From Diphasiastrum complanatum (Eukaryota; Streptophyta; Lycopodiopsida; Lycopodiales; Lycopodiaceae): a stretch of DNA of 64,000 nucleotides. The translations under genes were made by a program, and so were the position numbers. Positions 10,575 to 20,960 of this stretch are shown piece by piece. Positions within the stretch are counted from its first letter, which is position 1. Each line of letters starts with the position of its first letter. The stretch lies in NCBI GenBank assembly GCA_029204225.1, contig CM055102.1, forward strand, positions 32,048,607 through 32,112,606, given 5' to 3'. The notes under the pieces were generated by a model. That model saw only the letters and a program-made list of their open reading frames with translations, had not been told where the DNA came from and did not search any database.

Positions 10575-11262
10575 TAGGATCCAATAATTGAGTACTATCT
10601 CCTCTTATGAAAGATCTTACAACATTTGTGAATTGATTCTCACTAGCTACACAAATCTCTCTAAAACAAGATCTATTTCACATCAAATGATGGAGTATAG
10701 GCAAAGTTAGGATCCAACACTCTTAGCACGTGTGAAATACACTAAGAAACCAAATTTGACTCAAATACAATGATATTGCATGAAACAAAATGGCTAAGAT
10801 CTCAAAACAGTGCCTAGATCACATATAGATGAGATTGGCAAGCATACAACTGTGATTTTGGATCAACCAAGCAATCTCTTGACCAAACCAAATGTGTCCA
10901 CCCAGGTCTAGGTGCCCTACCTAACCCTCTTCAAAAGCTTATAACTTTTGATTGGCTCAACCAAATGGAATGAAACTGATTGCAACAGAAACTAGACAAA
11001 AATAGCTTCAAAACAAGCTATCAAGCAAGATAAATGGATCAAACATGAGAGAGAACTTCCAAACTGAAATTGGATGTTCCTCACACGTGTCTGAGCACCT
11101 GATTCCGTACAGTACCAGATCAGACCCAATCAAAGTCCTTTTGATCTCTTTTGATCCAAGATTGAACAAGATAGCTAGGAAAATGGGCCTTGACAATTTC
11201 TAGCTCAAGATTGATGAAAATTTTTCACTTAGATGGATCAAAATGCATGGTAACCTTAGGTA

Positions 11263-11275
11263 GGCTCTGATACCA
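11263..11275 (-). other. primer-binding site of family A copy 2
   Basis: The minus strand reads TGGTATCAGAGCC directly after the 5' LTR, complementary to the initiator tRNA-Met 3' end. The roughly 700 bp between it and the coding start is a leader without a stable ORF. Confidence 0.95.
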
Positions 11276-12012
11276 TGTTGAATTTCACACGTGTGGACTG
11301 TCCACTACATGTACTTGTGATCTCCTAAGGTGTGTAGATGCACCAAGATCAAGACTAGATTGAGATTCAAGATCAATCTTGAATCCTATGGCAAAAACAC
11401 ACTACTACATGCATTCAATCACTTCCAACTCTCACTCACACGTGTGGGAAGTATTCAAAAAATAATCTAAGTAAAAACAAGCTGCTCTCCTCGGGTAGAG
11501 AGAGAAAATACATCAAGAGCTCTCGGGTAGAGAGAGAAAGCTAGAAATCCAATAACTCACAAAATCCATGAAATCACCAAATCAATTAATTTCAAAATGA
11601 GGAGTACAATGATACTAGTAGGTCCACGAGCTACCACTATGCTTAACTATGATTGGACCACATTTTGTCACCTCTTGATCCTATTGGATCATTGATCTAT
11701 GCACCTCTTAATTCTATTGGACTATATTCAAGCACACCTCAATTTCCTATTGGACCTCACAAGGTTCCACCTCTATATCCTATTGGACCTCTTGGAATTC
11801 ATCAAACAAAAACTTTACACTTGTCTACACTCTAATTAGCAAGTGTTTAGCCTCTTACTCTATTTTGGCTCAATAGTGGCATTACAAGTGGAAATGCATA
11901 ATTTGCCATCTATGCCAAATTTATTCCTATCAACATCCTACACCTAGATGCTTGATGTAAAAAACATAAGACCCCTATATCTAACATAGATAATCTTTTT
12001 CAATTCTTCACA
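11276..12012 (-). repeat. 5' LTR of family A copy 2
   Basis: 737 bp, same ends and landmarks as the 3' LTR, with one substitution between them seen by eye (C at 11492). Followed by the target duplication AAAGC. Confidence 0.95.
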
Positions 12013-12272
12013 AAAGCGTCACTAACCCTCTACTATCAAGCCATGTGTCAAATCCCTACACTACATCGAGCTAATACAAGGCTAATTTTGGCCTAATCAC
12101 CTACTAACATGTGTACTTTTGGCATGGGATCCCCAAAACTCAAGTTAAAGGTCTTTTAACTATTCAAACTCAACACAAATGAACTAAGATGATTATGACT
12201 AATCTCCACATGTGGGAACATATGTATATAATGATGAGAAAATATCAAGCTAAATTTTGCTAAATCTTCACA
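12013..12272 (-). repeat. old family-A-like LTR, right part
   Basis: Continues the LTR interrupted at 5775 and ends AAATCTTCACA. It is followed at once by CTCCTC and AAAAATTAGC, which on the minus strand is a PPT like that of the young copy. It is therefore the 3' LTR of an old minus-strand element whose body lies to the right. Confidence 0.82.
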
Positions 12273-13660
12273 CTCCTCAAAAATTAGCTTGATGAGATAC
12301 TAGATCAAACAAGAAACTTGAGAAACTTCTTGAGTGGATCTTTTGGCATGGTTAGATTTGAAAACCATCCAAGTAACTTGAAATTGTAGCAAGATCACCA
12401 TATCCAAGAAGGCTTCTTTTATTGAAAGACATTTCCAACCATTAAGGAAGAGCTTTCCACCATTGAGCACTTTTGCCTTTGATTTTTTCCATCCTTGAAG
12501 AACATGGTTGATCCCAAAGATTCTCCTCCTTGAAAAAGACTGCAAATTCATGAGGAAATCAAGAGTCCTTCTTTATTCAAAAAGATCATAAAGATCTATC
12601 ATCATGTTACCAAGATCTTGAGAATTAGGCACGTCAAGATTGGCAAGACCATGCATGCTACATTATATCTTCATACTTGATTACCATGCTAATCTCAGAT
12701 CTAATAAGGCTAAATACATCGTTATGGATATAAGTGCCCTTGGAGGATGATTCACTTATTCTCACAGTGTGTTTACAAATTGCCTCACAACATGAAAAAA
12801 ACAACATCATCCAACAAATTGATGATTTGGCCAATCCTACTTGCATGAATCCGAGAACAAGTGGAAAGACATTCCACACATGAACTAATAGCATGCTATC
12901 AAGTAGAGAATCACAAATCATAACATTTTTATATCTCACCAAAGCACCATAGTCATGTGGAATTATCTCAAGTCTACTTTGAGATTTTGACACATCATCA
13001 AAGCAACTTGATTCAACTATCAAAGATGTCATGAAAGTGTTAGAGGTGGATGAGATAGTGCCTTCCCTTTGCATATTCTCACTTATGCAAACAAGCCTTG
13101 ATGGCTCCTCCTTGGATCTTGATGATAAACTTGATGTGCCTAGGTGTAGAGATTGGTACTCTACACCATCTTCTTCACTCGACTCCTAGAACTTTGAGCC
13201 CTGCAAGATCCTTGACATCACCAACATTAGAAGCACATTAATCCACACTTGAAACATCATTATTGAAATTAACATCAAAGCCAACATCCATGGATTTGAG
13301 ATTTGAATGCTCCAATCTCTCCTCTTGAAAAATATACTCTCCTTTAGCCTCCATCACATCCAAAATGTGATTAGCTCTCATACAAAGATCAAGCTTGTAA
13401 AGCCTACCATCTCAATCCTTTTGGCAATGATATTTCAATTCTTGACAATAAAGCAAGCATTGCAACCAAACTTGACATCACATCCATTGTCAACCAAGTG
13501 ACTCACACTCAACTAATTTCTAGATATTGAAGGAACATACAAGACATTTTGAAATTTTGCTCTTCTCCTTCATTCAAGACAAATAGGAATGGTTCCTATT
13601 CCAAGAACCCCATCATTTAGCACCATTTGCTACATGAAAATCCATTTTTAGCAAGTTTTG
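12273..13660 (-). pseudogene. heavily decayed copia interior (protease / GAG-pre-integrase remnant)
   Basis: Body of the old element that owns the split LTR. Translating the minus strand at about 13640-13290 gives, through several stops, a recognisable run matching the family-A protease tail and pre-integrase region: phrases like GIGTIPICLE, NVLYVPSISRN and VDNGCDVKFGCNACFIVKN. From 13290 down to 12300 I cannot recognise RT or RNase H; ORFs at 12300-12551 and 12658-13074 look spurious. The 5' half and 5' LTR are missing. Confidence 0.65.
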
Positions 13661-13834
13661 GTGCTAAGAACTAGTATTGAGAGGGCAAGCTAGAATCTTG
13701 ATTTTGGTGAGGGAATTTGATCCCAAACTTGGTAGGGGTCCAAATCCACACTTTCCACATGTCTGGGCACCTCTGAACCTGCATTTAATGCATGGTATTC
13801 ATTTGAACCAAAGGAAATCCAAAAATAGCCAAAA

Positions 13835-14179
13835 TTGGCAAGATTTGATTGTAAGTAGATTTCAGATCATCTTATCTTCATTCCAACTTTGTGAGAGAGT
13901 GCTAGAACTGAGATTATAAGTCCATTTGTTGGATTAGAAATCTAATTGAGTGACACACTACAAGAGAGAGACCTTAGTGAGTTTCTAGAGACAATCAAAT
14001 CCATTTCTTGGCAAGATTTGTTTGAAAGTAGTTTTCACTTCATCTTATCTTCATTCCAGCTTTTTGAGGGAGCGATAGAATTGTGATTATAAGTCCATTT
14101 GTTGGATTAGAAATCAAATTTGAGTGAAACACTGCAAGTGTGAGACCTTTGTGAGTTTCAAGTCAATCAAATCTATTTC
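13835..14179 (+). repeat. tandem duplication, two units of about 173 bp
   Basis: Units start TTGGCAAGATTTG at 13835 and 14008 and share TTATAAGTCCATTTGTTGGA-like blocks throughout, with moderate divergence. They sit in what looks like the leader of the plus-strand gag fragment that follows. Confidence 0.85.
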
Positions 14180-14203
14180 TTGTTTGTAGAAGTCACTAGT
14201 AAG

Positions 14204-14400
14204 ATGGGATCTACGGGAGCATACCTTCTAGAAGCTAGTGAGAGATTGAATTCTACAAATTATGCTATTTGGATGGTTAGGATGGAGTCACTTTTGGTGC
14301 TCCAAGACCTTTATGAGTTTTTGGTTGAGGATGAAGATGAACCTCTAGGTGCACAAGAGTTAGTGAGATACAAAAAGAGATCTAGGCTAGCACTTCATTT
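14204..14400 (+). pseudogene. copia gag N-terminal fragment (plus strand)
   Basis: From ATG 14204 the product starts MGSTGAYLLEASERLNSTNY and continues in frame to RSRLALHF, matching the first 60-65 residues of family-A Gag with moderate divergence. Similarity stops abruptly near 14400 and the frame runs into unrelated sequence. Only the start of Gag is left, so no function is expected. It lies opposite in strand to the decayed element just before it, showing independent insertions. Confidence 0.88.
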
Positions 14401-14628
14401 TTTCATTCAAGTGTGCATCTTACAAGGATGGTGAGCATTGGAGAGTTTACTATCTTTGAATACTTGTTGGATAGTATTAGTAGATATGGAGTGACTTGTT
14501 GCTTATCTTTAAGATCTATGATGTTTAGTACTTTTTATGACAAGACAATGAAAATGGATGCTTTCAAATCTCCATTTGTTGTTGATAAAGCAATTTCATT
14601 GGATAACTATTTTGTAATAGTTTAAATA
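14401..14628 (+). other. unassigned interval
   Basis: A 70-codon plus-strand ORF (14413-14625) is present, but I recognise nothing in it. The gypsy LTR that follows may begin anywhere in this stretch. Confidence 0.3.
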
Positions 14629-15189
14629 GTGTCGTAAAAGATGAAACATTATTTGTATTGGAAAACTTTGGGTCCACATGCTTTGAGCATGATCATTCCT
14701 ATTATGGCCATATTCTGCTAAGGACATGGAATAGTCCTAATATGGTAGACTGGCTCTCCAGTGTTTGAGATTATTGGTCACGCCTAGATTTTATTCCACG
14801 TCAAGGCTTGTTGGTGACTAATAACCTTGAGAGGACCCAAACACTCTAATTGAGACATATGGAGTAGTGCATGTACGTGTGACTGATATAGGCAGGAGGT
14901 ATGCATGAAGAGCTATAACCTATTTATAGTTGACCTGCATGGGGATTGCATGTGGTCATGCACAAGATCCTACTCTATATATATTGAGGTAGTGATTATT
15001 CCGCTGATGATTTTGGTCTAGGTTACTTGATGAGCTCTTCTCCTCTTGCTATCACATGGCATGGCTTGGGGGCTAGGTCCAGGAGGATTCTCCAGGAGGG
15101 ATCTAGGTATGGTTGGGTGGTTTTGCTCCACAGTCTCTCTTGTGTTTTCCTATCCTCATCTTAGGGGTTTGTCCTTAGTGATCATTACA
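14629..15189 (+). repeat. probable Ty3/gypsy 5' LTR (start uncertain)
   Basis: The right end is fixed by ...ATTACA at 15189 followed by a primer-binding site. The left end is a guess (TGTCGTAAAAG at 14629). Inside, 14680-14850 has inverted-repeat pairs (for example GATTATTGGTCACGCC against GGTGACTAATAACC) like those in the gypsy-associated foldback at 61.85 kb. Confidence 0.55.
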
Positions 15190-15190
15190 T

Positions 15191-15204
15191 TGGTATCAGA
15201 GCCC
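15191..15204 (+). other. primer-binding site, plus-strand element
   Basis: TGGTATCAGAGCCC one base after the LTR-like end CATTACA. An initiator-Met type PBS at an LTR border is good evidence for an LTR retrotransposon leader on the plus strand. Confidence 0.82.
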
Positions 15205-15944
15205 GACTAAGATGCGATTTTTGGATGAGATGGTGACTAGTTCTACCTTAAATCTGGAATTGGAACGCACTTGGATTCACATCCCGGTTGGAGTGTTGTT
15301 TTTCTCAAGGGAAATTGAATTTGGATTTACTAATATATATGTGAAGCATATTTTTCAAACTTGGTGGTAGAGTGCTCTTCTCCTTGTTTGATTTTATTAG
15401 ATATGCTGTGGATTAGTGTGGTATTCATACTTATTTTTTGAATCCTTGAAACTGTTTCCATTTAAAGTTGAATGACCTACATGAGTAGATCCACTTTTTT
15501 GTCTAAATACATTTTTTGGATTGAGCAATCTGCATGAATCCATAATGTTTTGGGTAGATTGGATTCAGATTTGTAGCAGAATGTTTATCAATAGATTAAT
15601 GAGGAATCAATTTATCTTGAATGAATAAACTAACTGTTGCTAGAAATCTGGTTTTAAATGATTGCATGTGAAGGATTTGAAAGATTAATCCTCTTGTGTT
15701 CCTACAATCTGAAAAAAACATAGAATGGAAATGACAAGTTGCCTATTTCCTAGAAAAATAGATAAGGATTGAAATATTGATGCATGCAATTGAACTCCTT
15801 TGAAGCCTTTATCGGAATGTTGCTCGCTACCAAATCAGTTCTTTAGATTGTTTAAGGAACCTGAGAAACTTTGTTGATTGCTAGAAATGTTCTTGGCTGA
15901 AGTAAACCCTATGGAAGAATAAGTTGGGTAGGAAAACTGTTGGC
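15205..15944. other. unassigned interval after the PBS
   Basis: Probably leader or degraded interior of the plus-strand element that owns the PBS. No gag or pol motif could be read in any frame. Confidence 0.4.
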
Positions 15945-16677
15945 CTAGTCTTGCAAATAAGCTATGGTGGGCTGTCTTCTCCTATTCCCTGCCAAAATCT
16001 TGCATTCATTTCTTGCATGAGACTCCTTGACCTGTGCTTCATCCAAGTTAAACTTCTGATCTTCATGAAAGATCACATTTCTACTAACAACATTCTTGTC
16101 AATAGAGGGAAGATATACTTTGTATGCTTTTTTAGTAGATGCATATCCTACAAAAATTCCTTTAACAACACTAGGATCTTCCTTCTTCCTAGTCTCTAAA
16201 ATGCAACATGACATCTCTATTCATGATCACATTTGAAATAGAGAGTGTAAAGACACTAAAGGCCTCCATGATGGATGAGTATCCAATCATGATCCATGAG
16301 CTTGGATCATCCTTCCTCCTTGTTTCCAAGGGAATATGTGCAAAGCAAGCACTACCAAGTTCACTAAGGTGATCAACCTTAGGCTTCATCTTGAATAAAA
16401 CTTCATATGGTGCTATTCCTTCAAGAGCTCCAATACTCCTCAAAGCTTTGATCTTCAATGAGAATTTATTCTCAACATACGCTTTGTATAATAAGGAATA
16501 ATCATACACCATAATACTTGAAGAGAGAAGATATGTGCATCTTGTCTGATCATCCTCCTTTGAAATATTGGACATATAAGAAACATGAAGAGAGTTTGCA
16601 CTCTCACTTAAATCAAATTTGTAGATGCCTTCAAATCTTGATCCATATGCAAGGATCTCACCATCCTTCTTGATCAA
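15945..16677 (-). pseudogene. rearranged copia pol fragment with duplicated integrase tail module
   Basis: Minus-strand reading from 16677: pre-integrase-like segment (GEILAYGSRFEGIYKFD), a jump into the integrase region (VENKFSLKIKALRS), another jump past the catalytic core to PYEVLFKMKPKVDHL, then the C-terminal module (LETRRKDDPSS..IMIGYSS). From about 16205 the same module starts again in a more diverged version (LETRKKEDPSVVKGIFVGYAS). The order shows at least two deletions and a junction between two related copies. The second and third catalytic residues of integrase are gone. Confidence 0.85.
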
Positions 16678-16944
16678 AAAATTGTCAATATTGAATTGAC
16701 ATCAAAGCCACTATATGGATCAAACATGAGAGAGAACTTCCAAACTAAATTTGGATGTTCCTCACATGTGTCTGAGCACCTGATTCCTTACAGTACCAGG
16801 TAAGACCCAATCAATGTCCTTTTGATCTCTTTTGATCCAAGATTGAACAAGATAGCTAGGAAAATGGGCCTTGACAACTTCTAGCTCAAGATTGATGAAA
16901 ATGTTTTCACTTAGATGGATCAAAATGCATGGTAACCTTAGGTA

Positions 16945-16957
16945 GGCTCTGATACCA
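16945..16957 (-). other. primer-binding site of family A copy 3
   Basis: The minus strand reads TGGTATCAGAGCC at the LTR edge. Confidence 0.92.
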
Positions 16958-17777
16958 TGTTGAATTTCACACGTGTGGACTGTCCACTACATGTACTTGT
17001 GATCTCCTAAGGTGTGTAGATGCACCAAGATCAAGACTAGATTGAGATTCAAGATCAATCTTGAATCCTATGGCAAAAACACACTACTACATGCATTCAA
17101 TCACTTCCAACTCTCACTCACACGTGTGGGAAGTATTCAAAAAATAATATAAGTAAAAACAAGCTGCTCTCCTCGGGTAGAGAGAGAAAAACCATCATGA
17201 GCTCTCGGGTAGAGAGAGAAAGCCAGAAATTCAATGACACTCAAAATCCACTCAATCTCAAAATCAATTAGATCCAAATGAGGAGTACAATGATACTAGT
17301 TTATCCATGAGGTACCACTATGCTTAACTATGATTGGATCACACTTTGCCACCTCTTAATCCTATTGGACCATTGATCCATGCACCTCTTAATTCTATTG
17401 GACTATATTCAAGCACACTTCCTATTGGACCACACATGGTTCCACCTCTAAATCCTATTGGACCTCTTAAACTTCATCAAAAAAAAGTATTACACTTGTC
17501 TACACTCTAATTGGCACAAGTTTGGCCTCCTACTCTATTTTGGCTCAATAGTGGCATTACAAGTGGAAATGGAAAATTTGCCATCTATGCCAAATTTGAC
17601 CCTATCAACATCCTACACCTAAATGCTTGACTATGAAATTCTATGAGACCCCTATATCAAACATTTCTATTTACTTTACAATTCTCCACACGTGGGAACA
17701 TCCTCCACACATGTGAGATTCACTTACAAACTTCTATCATAAAAAATACCAAGCTAGATTTTTGCCAATTTCTCACA
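16958..17777 (-). repeat. 5' LTR of family A copy 3 (extended end)
   Basis: The first ~733 bp match family-A LTRs: TGTTGAATTT start, CACACGTGTG, paired hairpin motifs near 17170 and 17203, ATTGG at 17333, 17364, 17397, 17424 and 17457. A family-A-like end occurs at 17690 (ATTCTCCACA). Sequence resembling the end of the old LTR at 12180-12272 continues to TTTCTCACA at 17777, so the LTR may be an 820-bp intermediate form. Confidence 0.75.
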
Positions 17778-17880
17778 ATATTTACGAAAGCTTTAAGTAA
17801 AGAAAAGTTCGAGGCGTTTAGAGCCACACTTGACGTTGTGGTGATTGATCCGGTCGGGTGTTTAAGCTGTTTTCTTAACT
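17778..17880 (+). repeat. terminal fragment of a family-C-like copia LTR
   Basis: The last ~70 bp (CACTTGACGTTGTGG...TGTTTTCTTAACT) match the reverse complement of the LTR end at 47409-47480. Sequence to the left has been cut off by the copy 3 LTR. The end TTAACT abuts copia pol at 17881. Confidence 0.7.
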
Positions 17881-18745
17881 GAATGTTCATTTGGAGGATG
17901 TTTTGTTCATTCCATCTATTACCGAGAATTTGCTTAGTGTGAGTCAATTGCTAAGTAAAGGCCTCAAAGTTGAGTTTCTTGGAGATGCTTGTATGATCAA
18001 AAGGAATAATATCTTGATTGCAAAAGGTAAAAGACAAGGAAGTTGTTCAAACTAGATTCTTGTGTAATTGCTAACCAAGTTGGATGTGTTGCAAGAGAGC
18101 AAATGCCTATTCAAGAGGTTTGGCATAAAATGATGGGACACCTCAACTTCAAGTCATTGGAGGTAATGGCTAAGAAGCAAGTTGTGATTGGTCTTCCAAG
18201 TTCCTTAAAAAGTATCAATTATGTTTGTGAGTCTTGTGCTTTGTCAAAGTCACATAGACTACCTTATACTAGTAGATCTACAAAGCTTATCAAGTTGTAC
18301 ATTCAGATATTCATGGAATCACTACAATTAGCAATAGTGGAGCTACGATGTATGTAACTTTCATTGATGATTTTAGTAGACTTTGTTGGATCTATCTACT
18401 AAAGAGCAAAGATTAAGTGTATGATGTCTTTGTTAAGTCCAATAATGCAAGGGAGAACCAAAATTTCACAAGGATCAAGTGATCAAGGAGTGAGAGTACA
18501 TATCTACCAAGTTCAAGGCTTTTTGTGATGAGCATGGGATCAAGAGGGAGTATACAACACCAACGACCCCACACCAAAATGGAGTGGACGAGAGAAAGAA
18601 TAGGACTTTATGTGAAAGTGCCATGAGGTTAAGTGCTAACCTTGATAAGCCATTTTGGGATCAAGCTTTGTTTGTGCTAATGTCTTGTGCAATAGGTGGC
18701 CGAGTGCTATTTTGGATGGAAGGACACATTTTTTCGATGGTAGTG
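17881..18745 (+). pseudogene. family B copia pol fragment: protease tail to integrase core
   Basis: Starts inside the protease tail (NVHLEDVLFIPSITENLLSV), then the pre-integrase HHCC site (WHKMMGHLNFK...CESC), integrase (TFIDDFSR, HGIKREYTT, QNGVDERKNRTLCESA) and fades out near 18745. Several frameshifts and stops (for example near 18043, 18357 and 18415) break it; the usual NGVAER is NGVDER. RT and RNase H are absent. Nearest relatives in the window are the family-B copies at 24.4, 28.3 and 47.7 kb. Confidence 0.9.
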
Positions 18746-19562
18746 CCAAAAAACTTGGCTAGAGCACCTCATGGACACCGTTGTCATGGTTTTGTAGGAG
18801 TGCATGTCTTTAAGTGAGTGATGATAGTATTTTTATACCGATTCCATTTTTTCAGACTTAGTCAAAGAAGGTATATTTTGATTATTTCAAATGATTTAAT
18901 TTCACACATATATTTTTTGGTAGGTCCCTTGCCTTTGGAGGTTCTAAATCCTTGCAAGACTATTTCAGGGATTTCAATTTACAATACAGAAAAAAGATGT
19001 TCGTGGATGTAGAGACCGACATGGAATTGGAAAAGAGTGGAAAAGAGCATCCCGATATGAAGGGCAGTGCAAAAAGAGTCGTATGGAGCATGTGATTTGG
19101 GCCCTAAACCGAAAACATTCTCTAGAAGCGATAAAACCAAAACTAACAGCACATGCATGTTTGAGGGCATGACGAAACATAGTTTGGCCTAAAATTGCAC
19201 CTCAATCAGATGATTATAAGCTACTTTGCAAAAAGAGTCAAAAACACATGGAAAAGGGGCATGAGATTCATATCTTTTGATACAAGCAAAAATGCGAAAA
19301 ACTAACAACATGAGCATCTTTGTGGGGTTCAATATAGATGATTTGAAACCAAAAACCACTTCATTACGTTGCCTACAGTTCATTCTATGAGCTACCAAGG
19401 TTTGGAGTCAAAACTTACCTAAAATTGTTTTGGAGACAAACGCCGCACCTCGTCGCTTCCACCGTCTTGATCACGCACGGATTGATGCCCCACGCTGCCC
19501 ACAATCCACCATCACCTCCTCATCCTTGCTCTCTCTCACTCTCCAACTCTCAGAAAGCAAAA
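18746..19562. other. unassigned interval
   Basis: No gene recognised. ORFs on both strands here are short and without motifs. Base composition rises towards GC after 19430, with a CT-rich stretch near 19520-19550. Confidence 0.4.
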
Positions 19563-19633
19563 TTTTTTATGTGGGCCGCGGGATGCCTGCTTGCGGCCCA
19601 CATAAAAAAACATCCCGCGGCCCACATAAAAAA
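19563..19633. repeat. perfect 23-bp inverted repeat with a second competing arm
   Basis: Arm 19563-19585 (TTTTTTATGTGGGCCGC then GGGATG) is exactly complementary to 19611-19633. A third block, 19593-19610 (GCGGCCCACATAAAAAAA), can pair with the first 17 bases of the same arm, so two mutually exclusive hairpins are possible. Confidence 0.9.
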
Positions 19634-20029
19634 AATGAAATTTTTTTCGCGTTCCAAGACCGCGTTTCTGGTCCCGAAACACGAGCGATCCGGAATGCAC
19701 GATCTAGATCGCACTCCTTCTGGGTCGCGATCCGCTGCAACACAGATTTCAATGCACGATTCAATGTTCGTTTGACAAATCTAATGATTTGTTTTGTGGT
19801 ACTTTTCCAATAACTTTTTTTGACATAAACCGACTTACTAGTCTCATAGAAAAACAAATATCAAGACAATATGAGTCAAGCAAATACGGCTTCCAACTAG
19901 CTGAATGTAAAGATATAAATACACAAGTCTAAGTCATCATATGCAACAAGTTTTGTGTTACATTCATAGGTGTATAATCATGCATATTGAATACGAACAC
20001 TTCAGAGTTGGCAAAGAGATTTTGAGCCA

Positions 20030-20960
20030 AAAACGAGCATCAGATTGGCAAAAATGAACATTAGCTTCTAAGGAAAAACGATCAGGTGCTTCTGAGCTAA
20101 AACGAGCAGGTACTTCTGAGCTAAAACGAGCAGGTTCTAGCTGAAAAACGAGCAGGTTCAGATTTGCAAAAACAAACAGACGCGCTAGCTGAAAAAACGA
20201 AGATCAGAACCTTCTCAACAACGAGCAGGAGCTTCTGAGCAAAAATAAACAGAGTCTTTTAGCCAAAAAATGAGCATCGAACAGGCAAAAATAAGGAGGT
20301 GCTTCTGAGCAAAAACGAGCAGGTTCTAAGCAAAAACGAACAGTTCTAGCTGAAAAACGAGGAGGTTTAGATTTGCAAAAATGAACAGACACTCCAGCTG
20401 AAAAAATGAGCATCAGAAGCTTGTCAACAATGAGCAGGAGCTTCTGAGCAAAAACGAACAGAGTCTTTTAGCCAAAACATGAACATCAGACAGGCAAAAA
20501 CGAACAGGTGCTTTTGAACAAAAACAAGTTTGTTCTTCTGAGCAAAAATGAACATCAGATTTGCAAAAACGAACAGACGCACTAGCTGAAAGAACGAGCA
20601 TCAGAACCTTCTCAACAACGAGTAGGAGCTTTTGAGCAAGAACGAGTAGAGTCTTTTAGCCAAAAACCAAACATCAGACAGGCAAAAACAAAAAGTAGCT
20701 TCCTAGGAAAAAAAAAAGCATCAGCACATCTTAAAAAACGAGTAGGAGATTCTAAGCAAAAATGAGCAGAGGCTTTTGCTGATGAGAATTGCAAAAAATG
20801 AGCAGGCTTTGGTCAAAAACGTGATTTGATTCAAGGAGCAGGTGCTTTTGTTGAGAAAAAACGAACAGGAGTCTTTCTTGGAGCAAAAACAGGATTGGCA
20901 AAAACGAGGAGAAGCTTTTGGTGAGCAAAAACAAAGCAGGAGCCTTTGGTGATAAGAAGT
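20030..20960. repeat. degenerate minisatellite with higher-order structure
   Basis: Dozens of variants of a short unit around GAGCAAAAACGAGCAGG fill about 0.9 kb. A longer block beginning CAGACGCGCTAGCTGAAAAA recurs at 20177, 20386 and 20574 (periods 209 and 188 bp), each holding the same order of subunits. Chains of minus-strand ORFs across it are a by-product of the repeat and I do not call them genes. Confidence 0.85.

Larger units (their letters stand above)
5776..12012 (-). mobile_element. complete young Ty1/copia retrotransposon, family A copy 2
   Basis: A structurally complete element on the minus strand: two 737-bp LTRs (5776-6512, 11276-12012), PPT beside the left LTR, one open gag-pol frame, and initiator-Met PBS beside the right LTR. 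The 5-bp target duplication AAAGC is perfect (5771-5775, 12013-12017). By eye the LTRs differ at one position only (5992 T versus 11492 C), so the insertion is very recent. It landed in the LTR of an older related element. With all catalytic motifs present and no break in the frame, it is a credible autonomous element. Whether it is transcribed cannot be seen. Confidence 0.96.
15945..17777 (-). mobile_element. family A copia copy 3, internally deleted, with 5' LTR
   Basis: Minus-strand copy with a 5' LTR, PBS and part of the leader, but only shreds of pol. Gag, most of protease, most of integrase and all of RT/RNase H are missing. The left end is ragged; recognisable pol stops near 15960. It cannot move without help, and lacks a visible 3' LTR. 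Confidence 0.85.

Noticed and set aside
12300-13074. Two minus-strand ORFs in the decayed element interior
   Set aside because: No match to Gag, integrase, RT or RNase H motifs, and composition looks random.
20030-20960. CRISPR-like array
   Set aside because: Units are of variable length without constant spacers, and the context is a plant nuclear genome. It is a minisatellite.
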